This document shows, in pieces, positions 1 to 12,710 of a stretch of DNA of 64,000 nucleotides. Each line of letters begins with the position of its first letter. The first letter of the stretch is position 1. The stretch comes from Pyrocephalus nanus (taxonomy: Eukaryota; Chordata; Aves; Passeriformes; Tyrannidae): positions 11,670,001 to 11,734,000 of the forward strand of contig CM076276.1 in the NCBI GenBank assembly GCA_038380795.1, written 5' to 3'. Under the pieces are notes generated by a model. That model searched no databases and was not told where the DNA came from. It saw only the letters and a list, made by a program, of their open reading frames with translations. Both the position numbers and the translations under genes were made by a program.

Positions 1-1045
1 TCCTCTACTCCCTCTATGGAAAGCCAAAAGTTCCATTTGACTGGCAAGGTTGAAACTCATAAAGACCCTTTCCACAGCATTCACATACCAGAGTGGTTTA
101 GAAACAGCAGGAATACAAGTGGGTTTCTCCAGGACTTTGGGGTTAATTTTAGGGAAAGACCTGAGAATAGTTCTTATAAGCACCATCCCCATGTCACTGC
201 AGCACTGCACATCTCCAAGGGCAGCCCACAGCTCCAGACAGTCACACTGAGGAGCAGGAGAGCGACTCCCAGCTGGGTACTGGAAGCAACTGAAGAGTAA
301 AACACAGCCAAAAAAAATTTTCTAAAAGCCTCTGACCTTACAAACAACCACGCAGGTTCAGGCCTTGCTCCTGCTGCTGCTCGTTAGCCCCTCTTCAATA
401 CACGCACACTCCATTCACCACAGACTTTCTAATTAGTTGAAGAAAAGAAAAATCAATAAGAAAGAAATTAAAGTTACAAATCTAACTGAAGTCAGTCACA
501 CACCCAGGGAAAATTTGTTCCTGGGGTAAAGTTTATCTGGTGTCATAATTTTATTGAAATCCTATATCTTCCTATTGACTTTTATCGTTTCAAGCTGGAT
601 GCCAGAGTTATCATTATTAGAGTCTCAGTGTTGCTCGCAGGCCTGAGGTTTGAGGTGGCTTTTTTTTTTTTTCCCCCCTCATATAAACAAGCTGTAATTG
701 TCTGGTTTATTGATCAATAAATCTTTCAACTGCTTCTCTTCACCCGGCTTCTGTTCTGGTAACACTCCTGCACCGTTCTCTGCAAGAAAATACAGGGTTG
801 TTGTTTTTTAAAGAACAGATTGTTTTGTCATTAGCAATGAAAAAGCAGGAATTGTGCCGGTCGGTTCCAATAATGGCTTTTTAATGACAGATTCTAGTCA
901 CAGTAAAATCTGCTTTCTTTCCACATGAGTGAACTTCAACTATTAATCCACAGCCCAAGCTCTCTCGCTTCTGCACGGGTTAGAGCCTGGCAGAGGAGAC
1001 AGACTCTGTAAACTGGAATCATAATGATATTTCCCACTCAGTGCC

Positions 1046-1064
1046 TTTTTTTTTTTTTTTTTTT
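1046..1064. repeat. T19 mononucleotide run
   Basis: Nineteen consecutive T on the plus strand, i.e. an A run in the MAD1L1 sense direction. Confidence 0.95.
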
Positions 1065-4000
1065 GATGGTACAGAAATACTCCCGTTCCAAGCGTTACAT
1101 CAGCTTTTTGTTTAATTAATGATAATTTTTGGAGAATGTTAATGGACTGCTTCATTATCGGAAATCAGTGGCAAGATCTCCTCCTCCTCTTCCTCTCCAG
1201 ACTCCTAAATCCAAATTAGTTGTAATAAGGGAAGATATCAAGACTGAAGAAAAGATATGGGGCTTCGACATCAAACAGGTGCTATTTGCAATCAGGTATA
1301 ATTTAGGTAACTATTTCTCATAAAAACACAAATAAAAAAGAGAGGTGCCTGTGTAACAGAGGTCTGTACTTCCTTGCTTTGGGTACACAAACACACATAC
1401 AGAAGGGAGATGATATGTGGGGCTTGACCAGATGTTTAACATCAGTAAAATTAGCAGTGTGAGGTGTAAGAACATAAGCCACAATATAATTAGAAATAAC
1501 TGAAGAATATTTAAATGCATCACACTGTGTCAGGACCTATGGAGAAAAGGTATTCTTCCGTTACTTGAAAAAGATTAATCACAGTAATCTCTGGTCCATG
1601 AGCAACTGTTTTTGAAGAACTCACAAAAGGCAGGACAGGATCTGAAAATAGGACAGTGAAACAGACCCAACCTTTTAAAAGAAGGATGGATGAGAAGATA
1701 CAGACTCTGGCAATTATAAATCACTTCAATATTTTGGTATCTCATAAAATACTTGAAGAAAACATTAACAATCAAATTGCAAGCAGCTAGAGAACAATTA
1801 GGGACAAAAAACAATCAACTGAGCCTTAATATGAATAATATCAAACCGGTCTAATTTCCTTCTTTGACAGGTAAATTGTCTACAGAATAAAGGCAAATAA
1901 TAAATGTGATAAATCTTAACTTCAGCGATGTGTTTCTCAAAGAGGAGAATTACAATTCAACAACAACTCTGTAATTTAGAGAAACGAATTTGCATCAGGC
2001 TGATGAAACTCATGGAAACAAAAGCACAGAGTGTTGTGTGACAGAAGAGACACCAGGTACCATTAACAGGCTGCAGCATCAGGGGGCATCTGCCCCTTCT
2101 CAGAGCTGCCAGTTTGCACCTTTTTTATGGGAAACAAGTGCATCCCTCTTTCAGCTCACTGGGATACAGGGAGATCCCTGCACACCACAGAAAAGCATTA
2201 GCCAGGGAATGTCAACAGGGCTACTGACAATTAAAAGGTTCTGCTCCAAATTGGTGGCTGGAGGAATTGATAAGGAACTGGTATGCTGCTAAGTCTTACT
2301 TTGTAAGATGTTCATATCCCATTGCCTTATGGAAAAAGGAGGGGGCAAAGAAACAACAAAGCGACAGCAAGATGCAGGAAACAGGGGCCTGAAGGCAGAG
2401 CTGTGGCCAAAGGCATGTTCAGTCAGACTTTGGCTCTCACAGGAACACGTGTAAGGGAGCCACATCCCCTCAACTCTCTCCTGAAGCACAAATTAACACA
2501 GGAGCTAATTGACTCTTCCAGAACAGACAAAAACCCCAAGAGATCTAGGCCAAGCAAAAGTTAAATTACCAGAAACTTCCCAAACCCTCCTTGCCTACAG
2601 CAGCATCTAGTACCACCAGAAGGCAAACTGTTCGCCTTCTTCTTACCACTCTTGTCTTCTGAACAAATCATCTGCAAACCAAAATTTTCTATTCCCAGAC
2701 CTCCAAATAACTTGCTTCTCAGCTACAGCCATTCCCCAGCATTTCTCTCTGTGGCTGACCTATTTTCACATTACTTTGCAAATCAGAACTGACTGCAGAC
2801 ACATATGTATATACACACCATTGACTTTTTACTCAGGACCTCAAAACACCATTTACAAAAAAAAGCCCATTAAATCCATAAAAATAAAAACATCCAGCAG
2901 ATTAAAACATCCACAATTCTCAAATGTGACTGCCTATATATCAACCCTCATTTTTGCCCCTCAAGCAAATACAAAGCTACTGCAGGAATTTAAAGATGGA
3001 TTTAACCTATAAAGAAGCCCTTCAGATGTGTTGTTTCCTACAACCAAGGCTTGCCCAACAAAAATAAAATATTCCTTCTGTGTAAGTCCAAGAACCTCCA
3101 TCCGTGCCTGACCTGAGTAGGCACACAGCAAACCAGGAATTAAACATCCCTGTCTGTCCCAGCATCTCTCTACAAGGAATGGTTTTTATCAGTTTTCTAA
3201 GACCCTCAAACAGAGCCATTTTCTTGCTAGGAAAGGCAGTGTATCATTCAGGTTGAACACCATCTTTCCTCCCAAGGCTGGAAGTCCAGAGAAAGCAGCC
3301 ACCCAGGGAAACTGTGGTGGGAAGAGGGCACAGCCAGGCAGAGAGCGTGAGAAAAGCAATCAAAGACTGATTTTAGGTGCCAGAATGAGGCATTCAGAGA
3401 TACTCTTAGCTTCCCAACCATCCATTCTTAAATTTTGGAGAAACTGTGCAAGCTGACTGCTCTTTTGGCAAACGCTCAGTTGGCAGCTTTAAACGTACTC
3501 CCACAAATACCTGTGTATCTTACACGCTCTTGTATTCCATAAGTTCTTCTGCAGATTTATGGTTCTTCCTTTCTAGCTCTTGGTCCCTCTGCTCCAACGC
3601 TTCTCTGCAGAGAGCTCAGCTTGCCTTATATCCTGGCAGTGGACCAGAGCAAATAAATCCACTGTAACCCTTTTAATCTGTCTCTGATAAATCCCCTGCT
3701 TACTATCTCCTGGAAAATTGTGCATGGTCTCTGAAAGCCTCATTTTGCTTATAGCACATACATATGCCAGCTGACAAGCAATCATACAACTGACACTGCA
3801 ACAAATTAAATATTATCTGACTAAAATACCCCTGGGGTCCTCTTGCTTCACAGTGAGTTTAACATGTTTAGTTATGTTTCTTTACCTCCTGCTGCTGTGA
3901 AATAATTTTATGATTTTTCCTTCATTTAACTCCCTTCTACCGGAACGCTCACCGCTGCCTATCTCCAGCATGAGCCTGCTTTTCTGTCTCGGTGTATTTC

Positions 4001-4200
4001 TCATCTCTTCACCCCAAAAAACCCCCTCTTCTTCCTACCATCTCTCTGAGTCCCACTGCTCAGGCAGTGGCAAACTTGTGTAATGTGAAGCTGCTGTATT
4101 TACCTTCAGCAGCTCAGGGTCACTCACCCTCAGGCACCGGTAGCTGACACCACGTGCACACAGTTCACAGCAGCAATTTCTTTAAAAAAACAAGCAAATC

Positions 4201-4265
4201 TCCAAACAAAAACACCCCCCCACCCCAAACAAACAAACCAAAACAAACAAACAAAAAACCCCCAA
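4201..4265. repeat. A/C-rich low-complexity tract
   Basis: Irregular CAAA, CAAAA and C-run units with almost no G or T. Confidence 0.9.
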
Positions 4266-4380
4266 TACTTTCTTCAACCCAGCCACTGGATTGCCATCAC
4301 TGCCAGAGAGAAGGCTGACAAGGGAATGTACTCACTTTTACCTACTGGCAGTACAAAACCAACACTTTATTCACCTATTT

Positions 4381-4402
4381 AAAAAAAAAAAAAAAAAAAA
4401 AA
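4381..4402. repeat. A22 mononucleotide run
   Basis: Twenty-two A followed by CAAA-type units and A7; the longest A run in the window. Confidence 0.95.
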
Positions 4403-6542
4403 CAAACAACAAAAAAACCCACCCCTTATTCAACCTCAAAAAAAAAGTTTTTGAGAAGGTATATCAGATTCTTCTATTCTGCCAGTGTCTACAGCACATA
4501 AAAATTCACCCCTGCACTCATTCTTACCCTCAGATTTCTTTTCCTCCAGCCTACTAAGTAACCCAGATATTGGCCTCTAAAGCTCTTAACAGACAGTTTC
4601 CTGCAGTTTTAACCACTTAAATATCATTAACTCGGGAGAAAAGTAAACTGAACTGTGCTCTAAGCCTGTGCAATTATCTCTGCAAGAATAAAGGAGGAAG
4701 AACGGCCCCACTGCCTGGGCTCTGTTCCTGGGATATTTAGGCTCAGACAGAACTGAAGCAGGAGGGCAAATCTCTCACATCAGAAATCGAGAGGACAAAA
4801 AAATCAGAGACCTGAGTTCATCTAATCAGCTCCAACACAGCACATTCCATTGAACTCAAAAGTAATTCCTTTGTCCCCTCAAGATATGTCAACAGCTCCA
4901 GAAAAATGGCAGCAATGGCTTTTTCAAGAAGTCAAAGAAAAAGGGATTTTAGATGATGTTTCAGAATATATAACCTCACTGCTTTATTAGAAGACATTAA
5001 TAATTTCCCATACTTTACTTAATTCATAAAATATTCTCTCTACTACCTCCAGGGTATAAAAGAAACAGCAATTTCAGTAAGAGCTTCACAAGTTATACAT
5101 CAAGTTATCTCCTAGGTCACCAATAGCATACCTGAATTCTCTTCAAAGGATTCCCATGGCAGAGGGCACTGGCTGTCCTCACAGCCCAGTGGCTCCTGCT
5201 TAGGAAGAGGGCACTGGGCAGAGGAGACTGAACAGTCTGGCTGGGTATCTGCTGCAACAGGACAATCTCAGGCAACTGAGTTTAGAAACATCACCTTAAC
5301 ACACAGGAAGCCCAGAGCCAGACACCCACAGCACCTACACTGCAAACCACCACTCTGATAAACCTGCAAGCTGTGGGGCTGAGTCCATCTGTGCAAGAGC
5401 CCTTTCTGACCACTGTGCCTTGGGGTTTACACCTATCTACAATAACTGTCTGAGATTCCTCTCCCATAACTTCGAGGGAGTTCCCCAGCAGCCCACAGTA
5501 TTCACAGAGCCACCCTGATGCAGGATACTGAGGGTAAAAAACTCTAACAGTCCATATATGCAATCCCACTTCCAGTGCCAACCCAGCCCTGATACTCACA
5601 TTGCTGACCAAAAATCATAAAGCATTTTGTTAGGTGCCAGAGGCACAACATGCACCTTCCATACTACATAAGCCACTTATAAAGCTAAAGAATTCAAAGC
5701 ATATTCTTCTTGAAATGATAATAACCATAAAGGGTCATTTCTCACCCAAACCATGCTCCCAACAGGAAGACTGGGCCAGATTATTTAATCACACCCAGTG
5801 ATTTATTCTGGGCAAAGCAATGATAAGCCATTACTTTGAACTAAAATTCTGTGATTTACTTGGATGAGGTCAAAATACTCATTTCATATTACACAACATA
5901 CATTTCACATTACCCACATGATGTGAGTTCCACATTTTAACCTGCACCCTTTGAAAATATGAATGGAGTATTTTCCAAGTAAGATGGGATCTGCACCAAG
6001 CAACACTTCCTTGGCTGTTTTTAGGATAGGTTTATTCTCTCACCTTAGAGCACAGCTCAGTCAACACCCATAAAAGGTGTCTCATTATCTTAAAGAGGAA
6101 TCACTCCAGGGTTTGCTCTATGACAGCAAGTACTCACCATGAAGTTTGGCTGCTCTTTAACCCTCTGACCTGCACATCTGAAAGAGATTTCTGCATTTAC
6201 AAAAGAAAGTGTGCCACCTCTGTGCTCAGCAGTGCAGCTTCTGAATAGGGGTTTGCCATGTGCTGGTTCTCAAATCCTGCACCAACCTCAGTGCAGGCTG
6301 GCAGAGAAACCCAAAGCCCACCTTTCTGTGCCTGGGATCCCATTTCCCCTGAGACTCAGACATAGTAAAGAACAAAATCAGATGTTTAAGTAAGCAGCTT
6401 CAGGCAGGCACAAGGTTATGGTGCTTTGCCATCATTCCAGTTGCACCTCTACCTTCGGCTTCCCAACTCCAGAAAAATTATATTCAATAAATACTTTTGA
6501 AAAGCAAGCTCTCATTGACAACTGGATATTTTTGTTGTTCAT

Positions 6543-6842
6543 ATAAATATCCAGTCTCTTTCTGAACCCCGAGAAGCTCCTGACCTTGCCAGTTTTCTGG
6601 TGGAAATTAATCCCAGTACGTTTTTCATTTCTTGAAAACGTATTTTCTTTTATCAGGTCTCAGTTTGTTACCTTTCAGCTTCATTGAACACCTCTCTTCT
6701 TGCCTCATACAGACACCAAAACAGCTCCCAAATAACTTCTCCAAAGCACTCATTCATTAGACTCTGAGCTTTCAACCTGTCACCTCTTCTTCAACGACTT
6801 TTTAAGGTAAACAAGTCCAATCTGTAGTTTTCCAGCATAGCT
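6543..6842 (-). mobile_element. Ancient, eroded CR1-family LINE fragment
   Basis: Several collinear blocks resemble the reverse complement of old sauropsid CR1 3' regions: ATATCCAGTCTCTTTCTGAAC, TGGAAATTAATCCCAGTACG, TATTTTCTTTTATCAGGTCT, AGCTTCATTGAACACCTCT and, near the end, TGTCACCTCTTCTTCAACG followed by TAAGGTAAACAAGTCCAATC. The order and spacing match the family although individual blocks are heavily mutated. The assignment is from memory of repeat consensus sequences, not from an alignment. Confidence 0.72.
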
Positions 6843-7250
6843 GCTTTTGCAGTTTTTCACACTCTCATCACCCATGTCTGACTTCTGCTCTCATTCTGCA
6901 GCATCTGTAGCTGAACTGGGTGGATGAGGAATAAAGAAGAGAAACAGTGAAGATGCACCGAGTCACTGCCTCCTTTCCCACCCCTCTGTAACAGGCACAT
7001 CCTCACCCACTCCTGGCTGGCTGAAGAGCCCACGATCCCAGTGTCTGCTGCCCAAACTCATCCTTGCACGAGTTACCCACAGACCTCACTCTGCCAGGAT
7101 GTCCCCACTTGAAGTCTTAACACCTTCAGAGGGCTCAGCCCATCAGAGAAACAGGACCAGATGCTCTCCCAAAAGCTGCTGAGTCAGGGGATGGTAAATC
7201 CCCAGTGATTAATCTCCTCAACCACACCTAGAAAATGCAGGAGAAGAGGA

Positions 7251-7278
7251 TCTATCTTAGATCTATATCTAAGATAGA
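7251..7278. repeat. Perfect inverted repeat: 12-bp arms, 4-nt loop
   Basis: TCTATCTTAGAT at 7251-7262 is exactly complementary to ATCTAAGATAGA at 7267-7278, separated by CTAT. The stem would form on either strand. Confidence 0.95.
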
Positions 7279-7484
7279 ATCTCCAGTCCTTGCAACAACA
7301 ACCCATATATACAGATTTCCTCCAATTTCAAACATTTAAGAAATGAAACTATTACTTTAAATTAGCCTACAAGTTAGTAGACTAATATTAATACTGAACT
7401 GCCACTAAGTGATCACCTTCCCTTTACAGTGTCACCAGACACTATAAAATTAATTCACACAGACAAAATGACATTCCTTCCTTT

Positions 7485-7504
7485 TCTCTCTCTCTCTCTC
7501 TCTC
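7485..7504. repeat. (TC)10 dinucleotide microsatellite
   Basis: Ten uninterrupted TC units preceded by a CCTTCC-type pyrimidine stretch. Confidence 0.95.
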
Positions 7505-8587
7505 CACTGCCTCTGCAATATTAAATCAACAAAACCTTTCCTCAAAACTGCACTGACATCAAGAATGTTATGCTCAAGCCATTAGACAAAATGTGAAGTA
7601 CTGAAGTCATGCTTCATTAAAAACAAGTGGAAAAATAACAAGAAAAACATTATTTAGGAAATATATTCACTATATACATCTGAATGAGAGTGATGATTAA
7701 ATGTATGGGACCAAAACATTAGTCAATCTTTTAATAAATATTTGACCACAATACTAATATTTTATTTTCAACAAAACCACATAGCAATAAAGAGCAGAAC
7801 CAGGGTATCAAAAAGATCTACTTTCTTGCAAACTAAAACCCATTGGTTTGTTTTCGTACTAATGAACTGTCACGTTTTAGAGAACAAAACGGACCATCAG
7901 CTTTCCTACTTCTGGGCACAACCTCATCCAAGTGAACAGAACACAGTATAATCACAGAAATTACTGGCAAACAAAAGACACAGGAACAGAGGGAAGGAGT
8001 CTCTCCCTGCCACGTAACACCATGGGAAGAACAATGTCAGCAGCAGACAGTTAATGGTGAAGATCAACTCCTGCTTCCACACTGCAACACACCCTCTGTG
8101 CAGAACTGTCTGGGTAACTCCGAGGCACTGAGGCTGAATTTTAGCCTTTCCTGTGCTCCACATACCAGGAAGCCAATCCACCACAGACAGAATTACAGAA
8201 CTCCAAGTTTGCAATCAAGTCCTCAAGAAAACAAAAAGGTGAGAACAGACCAGTTTGCAGAGCGATATTTGTACACACAACACTCATCCCCAAATTTGTT
8301 CCACCTCTGGAAAATGTGATGTGTCAGGAAATACTATCAGAACTATTTTTATTATTCTAAAGTTTAAAATGAAGTCATGTATCTGTTGCTATATTTGGTT
8401 CTTCTGCTTCCATTTGTGAAATACCATTATATTATTTAATAAAATGCCTTTCAATAAACCTGGCATTCTCCTGACTTAGTACAGTCTTTCTCAAATACAG
8501 CTTTATCTTACCAGCTGTATGAGATGATGCCATTTTCAATGTAGTTTATTATCAGCACTAGACAGACTCAGACTTGCACAACAGTTG

Positions 8588-8690
8588 AGGTTTGAAAGCT
8601 GCTCAAGATATTGTCCATCCCAACCTCCCTGGCTCTCCTGCTTTCCCCTTCTCTCCAGGACTGTGTCCCATAAAATTCTTACAAGCAAAG
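8588..8690 (-). mobile_element. Possible old CR1 fragment
   Basis: TTTGAAAGCTGCTCAAGATA, CATCCCAACCTCCCTGGCT and CCAGGACTGTGTCCCATAAA are reminiscent of reverse-complemented CR1 3' sequence (GGAAGG..CTC.., TCCAACCTCCCTGCT, ACTGTGTCC). The blocks are short and the spacing loose, so this is only a suggestion. Confidence 0.28.
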
Positions 8691-11600
8691 CCATGAAACG
8701 ATCAAATTCCTCACTTAAAATTATTTAACATCCACATCAGGCTGTTCAAAAAAGCCTTCACAATCAACATAAAATCACTTGAACCCATGAGTATAAAAAA
8801 GAAAGAAAAAAAAAAAAGATGTTGATTTAGAGACCAAGGGAAGACAAGAGTTAAAAAGAGCAAATCACTGAGCTGCATTTTGACCACTTCACAATCCCTC
8901 TCCATCAACACATTCCAAAAAGCTGTTTGCATTTCCTTTGCAAGTATTACTTTTTAGACTTGGCCTTATTATTTCACCTCCAATAACAATATACATAAGC
9001 TCTACCATGTTCACAGAAAGCAGGGCTCCTGCATTGTTTTTGTCAGTGCATTCTCAGAGATGCTGCCCATGACTGTTAATTCACCAGGACCTTCAGCTTA
9101 TTGAGGGTAAGCACAGAAGCACCCAAAAAGCAGCAAGTCATAGGTTTCTGCCTGTCTTCCTCTGCACATCAAGGATGTTAAACACACACACAAACAAAAT
9201 CAACAATCAAGGCTATGCAAACGACTCCTTGTGCAAAATACCTGCCTCAAGTCCATGGAAGAAGTATTGCAAATTTTACAGCAGATGTCAAATCTTTTCA
9301 GCTTTTTCCCCTGAATCAAATTAGTTACTAATGAAACAGTTTATGATTAATACTCACTTAAGTCAAGAAGTAAATTAGGGGAAAAGCTGAACATGAGCAA
9401 ATCAGATGGGCTCCAGATATACATAATGAAATGAGTATGTGAAGAAAATACTATTGCTTTATCTTTAGAAGTCTTCAACTTCTGAACACACTGTTAAAAC
9501 AGCGTGATCATCTCCTAACATCCTCTAGTGGCATTTCTGAAACGAGAGGAAGAAGGTACAAGCAGTTGATGTACTTGTGGAGTACAGATGTACCTTCAGA
9601 TGACACATTGTCTGATGATCCAAGCACACGAAACCTCGCAGGGGTTTGTATCTCACTGACCACCTACACAGAGCTCCATTCAGAGAAATATTGATCCCAT
9701 CCACCTCAGGCTCACTTGCCAAGCCCAGGCTGGCTCACAGGCTCTGTATTCAGATTTCCCCCTCAGTCCAAGGAGGTCATGGAGGGAGGAAAGGGCAAAG
9801 CACAGTCTGTCAGTCCTGTCTGTACTGGGAGCTGCTGGGGCAGGGCCTTGGAAGAGTGAACAGAACAGAAAATACCTGCTAGAAATGATCTCCTAAGCCT
9901 ATAAGGACAATACCAGGCAAAAATTTACTACCTTTTCCTCTAGAGCAGTCTTGTACATATCTGAAGATATGTTTCTCTGCAGTATTCACTGGTGTAATTC
10001 TTCACTCTTTCATCTTATTTTTTACCATTTCAGCAGATGGTTAATAAATATCCATTTGTCTCCAGCAACTGAGAGGAACCACCATAATATTTCTCTCAGT
10101 TATCTGAACCTGACTGGAAGGAGAGCCAGGAATGAACGAGATGAGGATTAGGAACAAGAAATCACTTTGTAACGGAAAACTGAGGGCCAGCCACCATGAA
10201 GCAATTACAGGAGACTCACACAGTAACTCTAAAAATCAAAGCAGAGAAGAAATGTCTGTGGTCTTTGTATTTGCACATCCAACAGGTTACTCCATATAGC
10301 TAATTTTAACACCAATCCCTAAAAGCTTTGAATTTAAAAACAAGTGTGGTACTAACTGAAAACCCCTCCTCACTAAGCCTGTGGCATAGCTTGTACAAAG
10401 ACCTTTCCCTCCAGAGGGCACAGAATGGAAACTGTAATTGTATTTAGGTTTTAGTGTGAAAATACTGTCAGTTCAGCAGCTATGAAGGAAGATGACATGA
10501 AAAGAAAAAACAGGTTGAAACATAGAGAGCTCTTAAGTTTTCATTTCAAAAGAAAAAAAAAAAAAACAACTTTACACATAACTTTAAAAACTTCTTAGGA
10601 ACACAGGCAAATGAAGGAATTAATCTCCAGCTGAAGTCTGTGTGCTTCTAAAAGAAGGTACCTATTCAATCATCTTTTTCTTAATCAACAGTTTAATACT
10701 ATAAACAAAAAAACCAGCAGCATGACAAATGAAGTTTTTAGAGAGAGCTTCTCCCTGCCTCCTCCTGTGGCACCAAAAGGCAAACAGCTGCTCACTCTGC
10801 ATCACGCACACCGTCCCCACACTGGCACACTAATGGGTTTTCTGACAAGGCAAACTCTAATATTAGACACTGCTCTTATTAGCTCAGATCAGAGTGTGCT
10901 GTTAAACCCTGCAGGTACCACACTCTGCCGAGGTTGCTCTCTTTATTTCACAAATCATATGTAATTGCCTCTTTACTATCACCCACTGAATTGAGTTGAA
11001 CACTATAATTCTTCTCTAAATTCAACATTCATGCACTTCAAACATATATATTTCATACTTAAAGAATACTTTTTGCAATAAAAATACTTCAAAAGCTTAG
11101 AATTGGAGTTATTAGACAATTTATCCCACTGGTACAAACAGCAAAGAGAAAAGCCAAGCCACTCCTCCCTTCCTCCAAACAGCAATTGCTTTTTCACTCG
11201 CCACATGAAGAAACAGGGGGTCTCTGAAGTGGTTTTAAACCCTTATGTTTCAATGAACAGTGTGTGACGGATATGGCTGTTATTTGTAACGCCATAGGAG
11301 CGTGTTATAAATAACCTGGTGTTATTTATGAGCAGCGTGTTGCTCTGCACACCAGGGCAGCCCCAGAGCCACGACATCCCACGGCAAGCCCCACCTGCCA
11401 GGAAAGGTTTCATGGAATGTTTGCACAGACTTAGGCACATGTGGAGAGATCTTCCTGAGTGACTCCTGCAGGCTGGCAGGAACCACGGCACCGGGGACGG
11501 GCACACACCTGGCTGGGCATCACACACGTGGGTGCAGGGAGTGCAAACAGTGAAACCCTCACTGGGACAGGGGGAGATGGGAAAGAAACAGGAGCTGGGA

Positions 11601-12607
11601 TTACTTTTGCATTCAACATGAAGGGAATTTCTGAGGCCTCTACTGTGTCTGTTAGCACAACATTTTAAACAGACCCAGAAATGACAGCCTGTCTGTGCTG
11701 GGGGTGGTTAACACAAGCATGAAGAGCTTGCTCGGTGTGGACCTGGAGCTGCTGAAAGGGGAGGACAGTTACTCATCACTAATCCTTACCAACACAACAC
11801 TCTCCTACCAAGCTTGCTAACAGTCTGGCATGCAAATGGATAGCCAGAAGACGGGGGTTTTTTTCCCTCTTCTCATCTACAGTCTTACCCACTATGTTAG
11901 AACTGATTTAATTACTGCTAAATCATCTCCAACACCATACGCCAAGGCTAGCCCTGAATTTCTTCAAGAGGTGTGATTTTATCCCTAAGTTTCTCCTGCT
12001 TTTTCACTTGTTTGCTTTTTAAACAAAGAAGATTACTGTCAAGAGGTGTGAGTTTCATATTTCCCTGCCACTTACAGATGACATTAGTCTCTTCCTGCTC
12101 ATTCCTACTGAAACAATGCTGTCTACTGGCACGTCAACTTTAAAAAGCAAATGCAATTGAAGTTATCACCATGCAGCTCACAGAGAGAGATACCTGCACA
12201 ACATAACTGATTCCTCTTCTGATCTCACCGGTTAACAAAAATAATTGAATTTGGTACCCTTTTTAATACACTCACATATTCCTTTACAGTTCTGAGTTGA
12301 ACATCCTCCCTGCTTTTGTCCTTGGTCTCATTTTGAAAAACTTTTATCTTTAGTTCGCCAATCTAGCACAAGTAAGAGACTCTCTAGTCTGGGGAAAACT
12401 AGAGCACAGACAATTAAGGCAGGAGAGAAGCAGGAGGAGAAATGCAGTATAATATATGCAAATGCAGATGTCTTATGAGGACACTGTTATAAGTAACTTG
12501 TTCATGAAACTCTCCCACTTAGCAGAAGTGGAGGGCTACCTTTAGGTTTTTATGCTGCAGTTTTTAGCAGTTAAAGTAGCCTCTTAGGGGAGTTCAGCTT
12601 CACCACC

Positions 12608-12710
12608 TCCATCTTCCAGAAGGGAAAACTGGTGCCCCCCAAGATGAAGTGGTTGTGGTCATTCAGCAGTTTAGAACTGGGCTAAAACACAGACTTGCTG
12701 CTTTGGGACA
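12608..12710 (-). mobile_element. MIR-like SINE relic, minus strand
   Basis: Plus-strand CATCTTCCAGAAGGGAAAACT, AAGATGAAGTGGTTGTGGTC, ATTCAGCAGTTTAGAACTGG and AAAACACAGACTTGCTG follow the reverse complement of the MIR core (CATCTTACAGATGAGGAAACT, AGTGACTTGCCCAAGGTCA, CAGC, GGATTCGAACCCAGG) in the right order and spacing. Confidence 0.58.

Larger units (their letters stand above)
1..6542. other. Intronic segment without recognised genes
   Basis: Holds a block resembling conserved non-coding DNA at about 520-930 with a 16-bp palindrome at 706-721, a T19 run, an A/C-rich stretch and A22 near 4.2-4.4 kb, and a 12-bp direct repeat (AGAGGGCACTGG at 5161-5172 and 5206-5217). Short ORFs on both strands (longest 106 codons, minus strand, 5291-5611) show no domain or splice context. 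I see nothing else. Confidence 0.75.
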
